From Leifsonia sp. Leaf336 (GTDB lineage Bacteria > Actinomycetota > Actinomycetes > Actinomycetales > Microbacteriaceae): DNA of 64,000 nucleotides. How positions within the stretch are numbered: the first letter of the stretch is position 1; the number at the start of each line of letters is the position of its first letter. Of the stretch, positions 27,932 through 36,605 are shown piece after piece. Location: the NCBI RefSeq assembly GCF_001423695.1, contig NZ_LMOZ01000001.1:1-64000 (forward strand), written 5' to 3'. The notes under the pieces are model-generated. The model was given only the letters and a program-made list of their open reading frames with translations, searched no databases and was not told the DNA's origin. The position numbers and the translations under genes are program-made.

Positions 27932-28242
27932 CGTTTCTCCTCGTCGGGGCCGGCGGCCGGGTCGGGCACCATGAACACGGCCTCCAGGGTCAGTGCGTCG
28001 GCGGTGAGCCCGGTGGGGACCAGGAACACCGCTTCGGCGATGCCGGCGCCGCTGAGCTCGTAGGTCTGCTGCTGCAGCGGGCTGTCGGGTGCGGCGGCGA
28101 AGTGGAGGCTGTAACCGAGCCAGCCGTTCGCGCGCCGGGCGGGGCTGACGGAGGCGAGCCGGAGGCTGTGCCGCTCGCCGCTCCCGGCCCCCGCATCGAA
28201 TGTCTGCCCGGTCGCCGCGGCCCAGTCGTCGTACGCGGTCAT
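27928..28242 (-). CDS. DUF6916-like small protein
   Basis: A 104-residue acidic protein without a signal peptide. The pattern GQTFDAGAGSGERHSLRLAS, LGYSLHFAAAPDSPLQQQTY, then EAVFLVPTG and LEAVFMVPDP fits the DUF6916 beta-sandwich as I remember it (F-x-L-x-F, Q-x-x-Y-x-L, F-L-V-P). Its start and stop both overlap the neighbours by four bases. DUF6916 proteins have no known function; coupling to tail-collar genes suggests a structural partner. Confidence 0.65.
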   Translation of the reverse strand: MTAYDDWAAATGQTFDAGAGSGERHSLRLASVSPARRANGWLGYSLHFAAAPDSPLQQQTYELSGAGIAEAVFLVPTGLTADALTLEAVFMVPDPAAGPDEEKR

Positions 28243-28703
28243 CCGTCCGCCTCCGTGGCCATCAGCAGGTAGCCGAACTGCTCCGAGACGACCGCGAAGC
28301 CGTGCCGCTCGTAGAGCCGGCGCGCACCGAAGTTCAGGCCCCACACCGAGAGGGTCACGCGGCCGCTGTTCGCGACGAGGTCGGCGATGACGCGCGACGC
28401 GATCCCGCGCCCGCGGTGCTCGGCCAGCACGGCGATGTCGACGAGGTGCACGCGGGAGCCCTCGCGATCGACGGTGACCGTTCCGACCGCCTCGTGGGCG
28501 TCCAGGATGATCGAAGTCTCGGCGCGCGGGTGGCGGTCGCGGCGCTCGACGGCGTGCGCGCGGTACTGGAGGCCGAGCAGCGGGTCGAGGTCGGCGGCGG
28601 GGATTCCGGGGAACTCGCCGCGGCGGGCGTCCAGGAACACACGGCGCAGGAAGGCGTCGTCGGAGGGGACGGCCGGCCGCAGCTCGACGGTGCGCAGCGC
28701 CAT
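28239..28703 (-). CDS. GNAT acetyltransferase embedded in tail-collar operon
   Basis: A 154-residue GNAT enzyme with the acetyl-CoA loop in VLAEHRGRGIASRVIADLVA (HRGRGIA is the R-x-x-G-x-A type motif) and a final strand GARRLYERHGFAVVSEQFGY. The start ATG 28703 shares one base with the stop of the upstream gene and its stop overlaps the next start by four bases, so it is translated as part of the operon. It may modify one of the operon's proteins or be a passenger; the sequence does not decide. Confidence 0.82.
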   Translation of the reverse strand: MALRTVELRPAVPSDDAFLRRVFLDARRGEFPGIPAADLDPLLGLQYRAHAVERRDRHPRAETSIILDAHEAVGTVTVDREGSRVHLVDIAVLAEHRGRGIASRVIADLVANSGRVTLSVWGLNFGARRLYERHGFAVVSEQFGYLLMATEADG

Positions 28704-29164
28704 CAGGCCGTCCGGCTCACCACGGCCTGCATCGCGCGGGTCATGCCGCGCGGGCCGATCGCGCTGAGGAAGAGGGTCACCTGGGGCGCGCCGGCGCGGC
28801 GCAGCGTGTAGATGCCGTCTGCGGCGGTGTAGCCGGAGGCCGTGAACAGCAGCAGGAAGCGGTTCTCGTCGCCGGGGGCGCTGTCGGCGATGTCCTCGAC
28901 CGCGGACAGGACGAGGTCGATCGTCCGGTCGCCGGCGGTTTCTCCGTCGACGATCTCGGTGGCGCGGAAGGCCCGGCCGACAGCGGGCGTGAAGAGTGAT
29001 CGCACCGGGACGGCGTCGGAGGCGACCGCGGTCGCGGCGCCCGCGGCAGCGGTGCCCGCGAACCCGCGCGCCAGAGCAGGAGCTGCCGGCAGGGCGGCTG
29101 CGGCGGCGACGCCGAGGCCGCCCAGCGTGGACACCATGACGGCGCGGCGCGACAGCTCGGGCAA
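28703..29164 (-). CDS. Tat-exported DUF6916-like protein, first gene of operon
   Basis: A 153-residue protein with a twin-arginine signal (SRRAVMVSTLGGLGVAAAA) and a mature domain resembling DUF6916: RSLFTPAVGRAFRATEIVDG, IDLVLSAVEDIAD, FLLLFTASGYTAADGIYTLR, VTLFLSAIGPRGM, MQAVVSR. It appears to be an exported paralogue of the 104-residue protein two genes downstream. Export by Tat implies that it folds in the cytoplasm, perhaps with a partner. Its promoter must lie in 29165-29377, shared with the divergent surface-protein gene. Confidence 0.7.
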   Translation of the reverse strand: MPELSRRAVMVSTLGGLGVAAAAALPAAPALARGFAGTAAAGAATAVASDAVPVRSLFTPAVGRAFRATEIVDGETAGDRTIDLVLSAVEDIADSAPGDENRFLLLFTASGYTAADGIYTLRRAGAPQVTLFLSAIGPRGMTRAMQAVVSRTA

Positions 29165-29377
29165 GGGGTGTCCTTCCTGGAACGGCCGCTCGGCGGGTCG
29201 GGTCGCGCGCAGCCTGGTGCGAGCTTAGGGCATCGTCGCCCACCCCTTCTGGCCCGCAGAGAGGGGACATCGCCGGCGCGCTGCGCGCCGATAGCATCGG
29301 AAAGCCGCGACCCGACCCGCGGCACGATCCCCGCGCGTGCCCGACGCGCGGCCGCGCGCGAGGAGCCCGTTCCCGTC

Positions 29378-32300
29378 ATGCCGACTTCGACCGTGCGCCG
29401 CCTCCCGTTCATCGCAGCAGGAGCGGTCGTCGCGCTCATCGCGGGCCTGTTCGGCGGTGCGCTGCCCGCCCAGGCCGCCCCCACGCTCACGGTGAACTCG
29501 ACCGCCGACAGCGACCCGAACGGCGCCTGCGCTCAGCCGAGCGTCACGACGCAGAGCTCGCCGGCGACCCTCCGAAACGCGCTCTGCGTGGCGAACAACC
29601 TGGGCGGATCGCAGACCGTCAACGTGCCGGCCGGCACGTACGCGCTGTCCGCCTCGCTCGGCTCCCTGCTCGTCGGCACGACCCCTGGCTCGAACATCAC
29701 GATCACCGGCCAGGGCACGCCGACCATCGTCGGCGACGGTCAGCACCAGGTGTTCCTGATCGACCCCGCGCCGGTGGGCGGTGTGAGCGCCACCCTCGAC
29801 GGCCTGAAGATCACCGGAGGCGTCGACAACGTCTACGGCGGAGGCGCGCTGCTCGGCGGTACCTCCATCGGTTCGCCGGACAGCCTGACCGTCACCGACT
29901 CGCAGTTCAGCGGCAACCGTGCGAACACGGTGGCCGGAAACACCAACCCCGGCGGCGCCATCCAATTCGTCGGCGGCTCGCTCACCGTGTCGAACTCGGT
30001 GTTCTCGGGCAACGACGCCGGGGCGGGCTCCGGAGGCGCGATCTTCTACCAGAGCGTCGGCACGAGCGGTCAGGCGCTGTCGATCTCCGGCTCCACCTTC
30101 AGCGGCAACACGGCCGCAGCGACGAACGCGACAGGCGGCGCGGGTGTCGCGGTGAGCGATCCGGGAGGTGCCGCCTCCCTCTCGATCACCGGAAGCACCT
30201 TCACCGGCAACACGGCGACCGCGGGCACCGGGCTCTTCCGCGGCGCCGCGCTGTGGCTGGACGGCGGCGCGCTCGCCGTCACGGGCTCGACGTTCACCGG
30301 CAACCAGAACACCACGGGAGGCGGCGCCGCGATCGGCGTGACGGCCGGCACCCTGACGGCGCAGTACGACCGCATCACCGGCAATACCGGGGTCGCGGTG
30401 GCCAACCTCGGCGGCGCTGTCACCGCGAAGCGCAACTGGTGGGGATGCGCAGGAGCGCCGGGTGCGACCAACTGCGACACCGCCTCCGGAGCGGTGGCGG
30501 CGACCCCGTACCTGACGCTGACGGCGTCGGCCGCGGCCTCGCCGATCACGCTGCCGACGTCCAGCACCAGCCTCACGGCCTCGGTGCTGGCCGACTCGGA
30601 CGGCGTGGCCGTCCCGGTCGGCCAGCTCGGCGCGCTCACGGGCCTGACCGTCGCCTGGAGCGTCTCGGGCATCGCCTCCGCCTCCGTGTCCCCTGGCAGC
30701 GGGGCGCTCACGACCGGGCAGGCCTCCACGACGTTCTCCTCGTCCCAGCCGGGCGCGGCGACGGTCACGGCTGCGCTCGACCAGGCGCGGGTCACCGCCC
30801 CGGTCCTGGTCTACGCGCCGCCGACCTTCACGTCCTCGACGACGCTCACCGGCGTGATCGGCCAGGCGCAGTCGTCCGTCGTGACCGCGACCGGTTACCC
30901 GAAGCCGAGCTTCGCTCTCGTCGGAACCCCGCCGACCGGGCTCAGCCTCGTCGATCACGGCGACGGCACCGCCGGCCTGATCGGCACCCCCACCGGACCG
31001 GCCGCCGACTACACGCTGACGGTGACGGCCTCCAACGCGGCGGGCACGGCCACGCAGACCATCGCGTACACCCTGAACCAGACGCCGGCGTTCTCGAGCG
31101 CGTCGTCGGCGCAGTTCGCCGTCGGTGCCGCGGGATCGTTCACCGTGACCACGACCGGGCGGCCGACCCCGACGCCGATCACCCTCACCGGCACCCTGCC
31201 GGCCGGGCTGAGCCTCACGGACAACGGCGACGGCACGGCGACGATCGCCGGCACTCCGGCCGCGGGCACAGGTGGCGTCGTCACGGTTGTGCTGCGCGCC
31301 GCCAACGGTGTCGGCTCCCCGGCGACCCAGTCGTTCACTGTCACCGTGCTCGAAGCCCCGAGGATCACCAGCAGTGCGCAGACGAACGCGCTGGTCGGGG
31401 CCGCGTTCTCGTTCACGGTGACGACCGCGCACGCCTATCCCGTGCCGGCACTCACCCTGACCGGCGCCCTGCCCGCCGGGGTCGCGTTCGTCGACAACGG
31501 TGACGGAACGGCCACGATCTCCGGAACCCCGGCCGGCTCCGGCGGTTCCTTCCCGGTCTCTCTGAGGGCGGCCTCCAGCGCCGGCTCCGACGTCGAGGCG
31601 CTGAACCTCGTCGTCTCCGCCGCGCCCGTGATCACGCTCGCGCCGGCCGACCTGACCGTCGGCGACGGGGGAACAGCGGTGTTCACGGCGGCGGCCACGG
31701 GCTTCCCGGCCCCGAACGTGCAGTGGGTCCGCTCGATCGACGGAGGCGGCACGTACGCCGCCATCCCCGGGGCGACCTCCACCACCCTCAGTGTCGCGGC
31801 CTCCCTGGCGCAGAGCGGCTACCGCTACGCTGCGACGTTCAGCAACCCGTCCGGAACTGTGACGACGCTGCCCGCGACCCTCACCGTGACCCTGACGCCC
31901 ACGATCACCAGCGCGGCGGGAGCGTCGTTCACGACCGGTTCGGCCGGATCGTTCACCGTCACCACGAACGGTTCGCCCGTCCCGGCGCTGAGCACGTCCT
32001 CGACTCTGCCCGCCTGGCTGAGGTTCACCGACAACGGGGACGGCACCGCGACGATCGCCGGCACGCCCATCGTCGGCGCGGGAGGAACCTACCCGATCGC
32101 GATCACGGCGGCGAACGGCTCGCTCCCGGACGCGACGCAGCCGTTCGTGCTGACCGTTCTGGAGCCCTCGGCGTTCACGAGCGCGCCAGGCACCACCTTC
32201 ACGGCCGGAGCGTCCTCCTCGTTCACCGTGACGACGGCCGTCGGGTACCCGGCTACCCGCGCTCTGAGCGAGTCGGGCACGCTGCCCACCGGAGTACGGT

Positions 32301-33205
32301 TCGTCGACCAGGGCGACGGCACAGCCGTCTTCACCGGGACCCCGGCGGCCGGCACCGGCGGTGTCTACACCGTGACCGTGTCGGTGGCCAACGCACCGGC
32401 CCCGACCGCCTCGCAGACCTTCGTGCTGACCGTGGAGGAGGCCGGCGCGATCACCAGCCCGGCCACGCTCCCCGTCGAGCGCGGGGTCGACGTCGACTTC
32501 ACGGTCACCACGGCGCACGCCTATCCGGCGGCCGCGGGCATCACCCTGACCGGCGCCCTCCCGATCGGCCTGACCTTCACCGACAACGGCGACGGCACCG
32601 CGACGATCGCGGGCCGCACGCTCGACCCGGCGGCCACGAGCGCGGTCACGCTGACCGCGGGCGCGGCGAGCCAGACCCTGAGCATCGTGGTGGCCGATGT
32701 CGCGCCGGTGACGCTGCCGCTCGTCCCGCCGGCCCCGGACGGCGCGCTGCCCGGTGTGCCCTCGTCGCCGCAGGCGGGTCAGACGATCGTGCTGACGGCG
32801 GGCGGCTTCGCGGCCGGATCCCCGGTGACCTTCGGCATCTACTCCTCGCCCGTCGTCCTGGCGGTGGTGAACGCCGATGTCACGGGCACCGCGACCGCGA
32901 CCGTCGTCATCCCCGCCGGCTACACGGGCGCCCACTCGCTCGTCGCGATCGGCACAGCGCCGGATGGCAGCACCCGGGTGCTCCGCACGGACGTCGTGCT
33001 GCCCGGCGGCTCGGGCGGCTCGGGTGGATCCGGCACGGCGACCGGGACCGGCGGGTCGGGCTCCACGGCCTCCACCGGTTCTGTCGGCGGCCTCGCCGAC
33101 ACCGGCAGCGATGTCGCCGGAGCGGGACTGCTCGCTCTCCTGCTGCTGGCCGCGGGAGGACTGCTGGTCCTCCGTCGGCGGGGGCGGAGGGCGGAGGAAG
33201 CGTAG
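29378..33205 (+). CDS. Giant surface protein: PMP-like beta-helix, Ig/He_PIG repeats, LAxTG anchor
   Basis: A 1275-residue exported cell-wall protein. The signal peptide ends ALPAQA near residue 33. Residues about 35-375 form a right-handed beta-helix with Chlamydia-PMP-like repeats (SxFxGN with GGAI, for example ITGSTFTGNTATAG). From about residue 483 come six putative Ig-like (He_PIG) repeats of 85-90 residues marked by variants of LPAGLSLTDNGDGTATIAGT; an I-set-like Ig domain (VQWVRSIDGGGTY) lies among them near residue 785. A Gly/Ser linker leads to LADTGS at 1239, a membrane helix (LLALLLLAAGGLLVL) and RRRGRR, an LAxTG signal for a class E sortase. AGGAG lies 12 bases before ATG 29378. 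It is probably an adhesin or polysaccharide-binding stalk and diverges from the tail-collar operon. Confidence 0.88.
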   Translation: MPTSTVRRLPFIAAGAVVALIAGLFGGALPAQAAPTLTVNSTADSDPNGACAQPSVTTQSSPATLRNALCVANNLGGSQTVNVPAGTYALSASLGSLLVGTTPGSNITITGQGTPTIVGDGQHQVFLIDPAPVGGVSATLDGLKITGGVDNVYGGGALLGGTSIGSPDSLTVTDSQFSGNRANTVAGNTNPGGAIQFVGGSLTVSNSVFSGNDAGAGSGGAIFYQSVGTSGQALSISGSTFSGNTAAATNATGGAGVAVSDPGGAASLSITGSTFTGNTATAGTGLFRGAALWLDGGALAVTGSTFTGNQNTTGGGAAIGVTAGTLTAQYDRITGNTGVAVANLGGAVTAKRNWWGCAGAPGATNCDTASGAVAATPYLTLTASAAASPITLPTSSTSLTASVLADSDGVAVPVGQLGALTGLTVAWSVSGIASASVSPGSGALTTGQASTTFSSSQPGAATVTAALDQARVTAPVLVYAPPTFTSSTTLTGVIGQAQSSVVTATGYPKPSFALVGTPPTGLSLVDHGDGTAGLIGTPTGPAADYTLTVTASNAAGTATQTIAYTLNQTPAFSSASSAQFAVGAAGSFTVTTTGRPTPTPITLTGTLPAGLSLTDNGDGTATIAGTPAAGTGGVVTVVLRAANGVGSPATQSFTVTVLEAPRITSSAQTNALVGAAFSFTVTTAHAYPVPALTLTGALPAGVAFVDNGDGTATISGTPAGSGGSFPVSLRAASSAGSDVEALNLVVSAAPVITLAPADLTVGDGGTAVFTAAATGFPAPNVQWVRSIDGGGTYAAIPGATSTTLSVAASLAQSGYRYAATFSNPSGTVTTLPATLTVTLTPTITSAAGASFTTGSAGSFTVTTNGSPVPALSTSSTLPAWLRFTDNGDGTATIAGTPIVGAGGTYPIAITAANGSLPDATQPFVLTVLEPSAFTSAPGTTFTAGASSSFTVTTAVGYPATRALSESGTLPTGVRFVDQGDGTAVFTGTPAAGTGGVYTVTVSVANAPAPTASQTFVLTVEEAGAITSPATLPVERGVDVDFTVTTAHAYPAAAGITLTGALPIGLTFTDNGDGTATIAGRTLDPAATSAVTLTAGAASQTLSIVVADVAPVTLPLVPPAPDGALPGVPSSPQAGQTIVLTAGGFAAGSPVTFGIYSSPVVLAVVNADVTGTATATVVIPAGYTGAHSLVAIGTAPDGSTRVLRTDVVLPGGSGGSGGSGTATGTGGSGSTASTGSVGGLADTGSDVAGAGLLALLLLAAGGLLVLRRRGRRAEEA

Positions 33206-33208
33206 GCT
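33203..33208 (+). promoter_or_regulatory. -10 box overlapping the surface-protein stop codon
   Basis: TAGGCT begins with the TAG stop of the surface-protein gene and lies seven bases before ATG 33216 of the dehydrogenase, suggesting a separate leaderless transcript for the latter. Confidence 0.45.
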
Positions 33209-33215
33209 CTTCCTC

Positions 33216-34265
33216 ATGCTTGCGACCGTGATCCACGGCGAACGCGACGTTCGCCTCGAAGAAGTTCCCGACCCCGTCCTCTCCACCGGCGGCGACGCCA
33301 TCGTGCGGGTCGTGGCTGCATGCGTGTGCGGCTCCGACCTCTGGCCGTACCGGGGCGTCACGCCCACCAACAGCCCGCGCCGCATCGGCCACGAGTTCGT
33401 CGGCGTCGTTGAGGAGGTCGGCCCCGACGTGCGCACGATCGCCGTCGGCGACTTCGTGATCGCGCCGTTCTACGACTGCGACATGACCTGCGCCAACTGC
33501 AAGAACGGCGTCAGCACCTCCTGCCTGCACGGCGGCTGGTGGGGTGCCGAAGACCAGCTCGGCGGCTTTGCCGACGGCGGCCAGGGCCAGAAGGTGCGCG
33601 TGCCGCACGCCGACGGCTCGCTCGTCGCGACCCCCGAGTACCCGAGCGACGACCTCGTCCCGAGCCTGCTCACGCTCTCGGACGTCATGGGCACCGGCCA
33701 CCACGCCGCGGTCTCGGCGGGCGTGACGCAGGGCAGCACCGTCGTCGTCGTCGGCGACGGCGCGGTCGGCCTGTGCGCGGTGCTCGCGTCCGCGCGGCTG
33801 GGCGCCTCCCGCATCGTCGCGATGTCGCGGCACGAGTCCCGCCAGGCGCTCGCGCGCGAGTTCGGTGCGACGGACATCGTCGCCGAGCGCGGTGACGAGG
33901 GCATCGCCGCGGTCAAGGACCTCTTCGACGGGATCGGCCCGGACTGCGTGCTGGAGGCGGTCGGCACCAAGGAGTCGATGGACCAGGCGATCCGCTCGGC
34001 CCGCCCCGGCGGCATGGTCGGCTACGTCGGCGTGCCGAACGGCGGCGCCGAGCTGCCCATCCGCACGCTCTTCAACACGAACGTCGGCGTGAACGGCGGC
34101 GTGGCGCCGGTGCGCAACTACGTGGAGGAGCTGCTGCAGGACGTCTGGTCCGGCGCCATCCAGCCCGGACGCGTGTTCGACCTCGAGCTGCCGCTCTCCG
34201 ACATCGCCGAGGCCTATGCCGCCATGGACGAGCGCCGCGCCATCAAGACCCTCGTGCGACCCTAA
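33216..34265 (+). CDS. Zinc-dependent alcohol dehydrogenase (medium-chain)
   Basis: A 349-residue medium-chain dehydrogenase. Catalytic zinc residues sit in CVCGSDLWPYRG and RIGHEFVGVVEEVG. The structural zinc loop is CDMTCANCKNGVSTSCLHGG, with four Cys, and NAD(P) is bound by VVVVGDGAVGLCAVLASARL. The HGGWWG stretch is typical of the group often annotated as glutathione-independent formaldehyde or threonine-dehydrogenase-like ADHs. Only 10 bases separate it from the surface-protein stop, but its own -10 box argues for independent expression. The substrate is not determined. Confidence 0.88.
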   Translation: MLATVIHGERDVRLEEVPDPVLSTGGDAIVRVVAACVCGSDLWPYRGVTPTNSPRRIGHEFVGVVEEVGPDVRTIAVGDFVIAPFYDCDMTCANCKNGVSTSCLHGGWWGAEDQLGGFADGGQGQKVRVPHADGSLVATPEYPSDDLVPSLLTLSDVMGTGHHAAVSAGVTQGSTVVVVGDGAVGLCAVLASARLGASRIVAMSRHESRQALAREFGATDIVAERGDEGIAAVKDLFDGIGPDCVLEAVGTKESMDQAIRSARPGGMVGYVGVPNGGAELPIRTLFNTNVGVNGGVAPVRNYVEELLQDVWSGAIQPGRVFDLELPLSDIAEAYAAMDERRAIKTLVRP

Positions 34266-34275
34266 CCCAGAACGC

Positions 34276-34332
34276 CGAAGGGCACGTCGTTGTCACTTTT
34301 CCGTGCGGAAAGTGACAACGACGTGCCCTTCG
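34276..34332. terminator. Palindromic element, copy C (bidirectional terminator-like)
   Basis: Perfect 24-bp arms starting CGAAGGGCACGTCGTTGTC with an 8-9-base loop, 10 bases after the dehydrogenase stop and 24 before the convergent nitroreductase stop. The left flank GAACGCCGAAGGG is the complement of copy B's right flank. Confidence 0.8.
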
Positions 34333-34356
34333 CGTTTCCCCGGGTGGGGAGGTGGC

Positions 34357-34947
34357 TCAGGAGTTGACGACGAGGAGGTCGTCGAGCGCGGTGCGCGTGC
34401 GCGGCGCGAGCTCGCGCTCACGCAGCGGCTCCGGCAGGGCGTCCACGTCGCCGAGCATGCCGACGGCGGTCACCGACACGGGGAGGAATCGCTCGTCGAA
34501 GTCGAACGCGGCACGCAGGCCCGCGGCGTCGAAGCCGCCCATCTGGTGCGTGTGGAGGCCGTCGTGGTGCGCCTGCACGCTGAAGTGGGCGACAGCCTGG
34601 CCGACGTCGTAGGTGGCCCAGCGGCGCTCGTTGCCATCGGCGTCCACGACCTCGGCGAGGGCGACCACGAGAGCGCCGGCAGCGCCGGCCCAGGCCTGGT
34701 TGAAGCCCATCAGGTTCGCGACGATCGTGTCGAAGGCGGCGCTGCCGCGGCGGGCGACGATGAAGCGCCACGGCTGGGAGTTGTTGGCCGACGGCGACCA
34801 GCGCGCGGCCTCCAGGGCGGCGGTGAGCTTGGCCTCGTCGATCGCGGCCTCGGTGTCGAAGGCGCGCGGGCTCCAGCGCTCGGCGAGCACGGGCAGCAGC
34901 GGGTAGGAGGTGTCGGCGGTGCGGGTGACGGTGTCGGTCAGCGACAT
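34357..34947 (-). CDS. Nitroreductase-family flavoprotein
   Basis: A 196-residue FMN-dependent nitroreductase-fold protein. RWSPRAFDTEAAIDE is the N-terminal FMN-phosphate site and ARWSPSANNSQPWRFIVARR the conserved substrate/FMN loop. GLHTHQMGGFDA and VTAVGMLGD fit the C-terminal part. Such enzymes reduce nitro groups, quinones or enones with NAD(P)H. An 8-bp inverted repeat just upstream (35005) suggests control by a dimeric repressor. Confidence 0.88.
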   Translation of the reverse strand: MSLTDTVTRTADTSYPLLPVLAERWSPRAFDTEAAIDEAKLTAALEAARWSPSANNSQPWRFIVARRGSAAFDTIVANLMGFNQAWAGAAGALVVALAEVVDADGNERRWATYDVGQAVAHFSVQAHHDGLHTHQMGGFDAAGLRAAFDFDERFLPVSVTAVGMLGDVDALPEPLRERELAPRTRTALDDLLVVNS

Positions 34948-35004
34948 GGGATGGTTTCTCCTCGACAGTGGTTCGGTGATGCTCGAGGCTCCATTGCCCA
35001 GCTA

Positions 35005-35026
35005 TATCCATGAGAACACATGGATA
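35005..35026. promoter_or_regulatory. Inverted repeat upstream of nitroreductase gene
   Basis: TATCCATG and CATGGATA are perfect 8-bp arms separated by six bases, in an AT-rich pocket 58 bases before the ATG at 34947. Spacing fits a MarR- or HxlR-type operator; no such regulator lies in the window. Confidence 0.5.
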
Positions 35027-35047
35027 GGTTCGACTATTCCAGGGGGT

Positions 35048-36037
35048 TCACAGCCAGTCTTTGCGCTTGAACGTCGCATACAGCCCGCCGCAGCCCACGA
35101 CCATGAGCAGGGTGGAGGTCCACAGCCCGCCCATCGAGTTGAAGCCCGGGTACGGGAGGTTCTGGCCGTAGAAGCCCGTGACCGCCGCGGGGATGGCGAT
35201 GATCGCCGCCCAGCTGGTCACCTTCTTCATGATGACGTTGAGCCGATTGCCCTCCATCGCGATCTGGGTGTCGGAGAGCGCGGTCACCAGGTCGCGGAGC
35301 GAGTCCGCCCACTCCACGTGGTGCACTCCCCGGTCGTAGAGCCCCTGGAACAGCGGGAACAGGGGAGCGCTGACGCAGTCGGCCTCCCGTCGCAGCAGGG
35401 CGTCTACCGCGTCGCGCAGCGGCAGCAGGCAGCGGCGCAGTCGCGCGGCCGACTTGCGCAGCTGGTAGACGCGCGTCTGGATCGCGGCCGGCTTCGTACC
35501 GGGTGTCAGCAGCACGTCTTCGATGTCGTCGAGCTCGTCGTCGAGCGCCGACAGCGCGGCGCCGGCCTCGGCGAGCAGCTCGTCGAGCACGATCCAGAGC
35601 AGCCAGCCGACGCCCTGGTCGCGGTGGCGCTTCTCGGAGTCGAGCCGTGCGCGCAGCGGCGCGGTGTCGAACCCGCCGTCGTGGTCGAGGATCAGCAGCC
35701 GCGGCAGCACGTAGATGTGGAGGTCGGCCACCACCAGCTGGAAGGTCGGCTCCTCCAGCTGCACACGGTGCGCCGACAGCCGGACGTGCTCGCCGGCGAC
35801 GAGCGGCATGTGCCCGGTGGAGGCGGACGCCGGAGGCGCCAGTAGCTCAGGTGCGCCGAGGCGTTCCGCGATCTCGGACAGCTGCAGCCGGTCGGGGTCG
35901 TTGATCTCGAGATAGCCGAAGGCGGTGCTCGTCTGGAGTTCGTCGAGCAGCTCGCCGATCGTCCCGATCTCCGTCCGCTCGTCTCCGTCGAACAGCGCGC
36001 CGCGAACACGGAGCGACTCCTGAACCTGCTGCGTCAC
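35048..36037 (-). CDS. CorA-family divalent metal ion transporter
   Basis: A 329-residue CorA-like channel subunit. A cytoplasmic N-terminal domain with long helices (residues about 1-265) precedes two C-terminal membrane helices (VTSWAAIIAIPAAVTGFYGQ and LLMVVGCGGLYATFKRKDW). The pore signature, usually YGMN, reads YGQN in FYGQNLPYPGF, a change seen in some CorA/ZntB-like relatives that may alter ion choice. The start is GTG 36037 with TGGAGG five bases upstream. It would transport Mg, Zn or Co; which one cannot be decided. Confidence 0.85.
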   Translation of the reverse strand: MTQQVQESLRVRGALFDGDERTEIGTIGELLDELQTSTAFGYLEINDPDRLQLSEIAERLGAPELLAPPASASTGHMPLVAGEHVRLSAHRVQLEEPTFQLVVADLHIYVLPRLLILDHDGGFDTAPLRARLDSEKRHRDQGVGWLLWIVLDELLAEAGAALSALDDELDDIEDVLLTPGTKPAAIQTRVYQLRKSAARLRRCLLPLRDAVDALLRREADCVSAPLFPLFQGLYDRGVHHVEWADSLRDLVTALSDTQIAMEGNRLNVIMKKVTSWAAIIAIPAAVTGFYGQNLPYPGFNSMGGLWTSTLLMVVGCGGLYATFKRKDWL

Positions 36038-36134
36038 GCGACCTCCACTTGATGCGACGCTCCAACCTACGGCCTGGCGTGCTGGGACGCGGCAGGGCGC
36101 GCATGATGGTTCTCTCAGGTGGGCGCGTCCGGGG

Positions 36135-36605
36135 CTACGGCGCCAGATCCTTGTACTGCGGAAGCCCGCCGTCCAGCACCGGCACGTTGAGCGTCTCCGT
36201 TTCCGTGCTCGTCTCGAACGTCACGTAGGCCAGCGAGCCCGGCTTCGCCCCGAGCCCCTCGAACAGCACCGACTCGCCGTCGGGTGTGCCCGTCTGCACC
36301 GACTCGGCCGGCTTCACGGTCACCGTGTGCGTGCCCGCGTCGGTGCTGATCCGCACGTCCTCGTTCGATTCGCCCTGGTTGACGAGAGTGGCCACCAGGC
36401 TCGTGGTGCCGGAGGCATCCGTCGTGAGCAGAACCGCGTTCCCGATGAAGATCGCGCCGATGTCGCCGTTGACGCCGTCGGCGGTCTCCTGGATGTACTT
36501 CGTGTCCTGCGGCGCGAACAGGTCGCAGCCCGTGAGGAGGCCGAGGACGGCCACTCCGACGATCGCCGCGGCCGCTCGGCGGCGCGCGATCCGATGGCGG
36601 CTCAT
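36135..36605 (-). CDS. LpqE-like lipoprotein
   Basis: A 156-residue lipoprotein with a basic N-terminus (RHRIARRRAAAAIVG) and lipobox LLTGC. The mature part begins FAPQDTKYIQETADGVNGDI and continues IGNAVLLTTDASGTTSLVAT, LVNQG, a pattern I associate with a conserved actinobacterial lipoprotein family of unknown role that includes LpqE. It is probably a beta-sandwich on the outer face of the membrane. The start could be ATG 36605 or GTG 36635. Confidence 0.75.
   Translation of the reverse strand: MSRHRIARRRAAAAIVGVAVLGLLTGCDLFAPQDTKYIQETADGVNGDIGAIFIGNAVLLTTDASGTTSLVATLVNQGESNEDVRISTDAGTHTVTVKPAESVQTGTPDGESVLFEGLGAKPGSLAYVTFETSTETETLNVPVLDGGLPQYKDLAP

Noticed and set aside
29225-33436. 1403-codon open frame on the minus strand opposite the surface protein
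   Set aside because: It is Arg/Gly-rich with no domain pattern and mirrors a plus-strand gene with signal peptide, repeats and anchor. Long antisense frames are expected at this GC content.
35019-35042. GGTTCGACTATTCC resembling a tRNA T-arm
   Set aside because: No acceptor, anticodon or D-arm can be paired around it.
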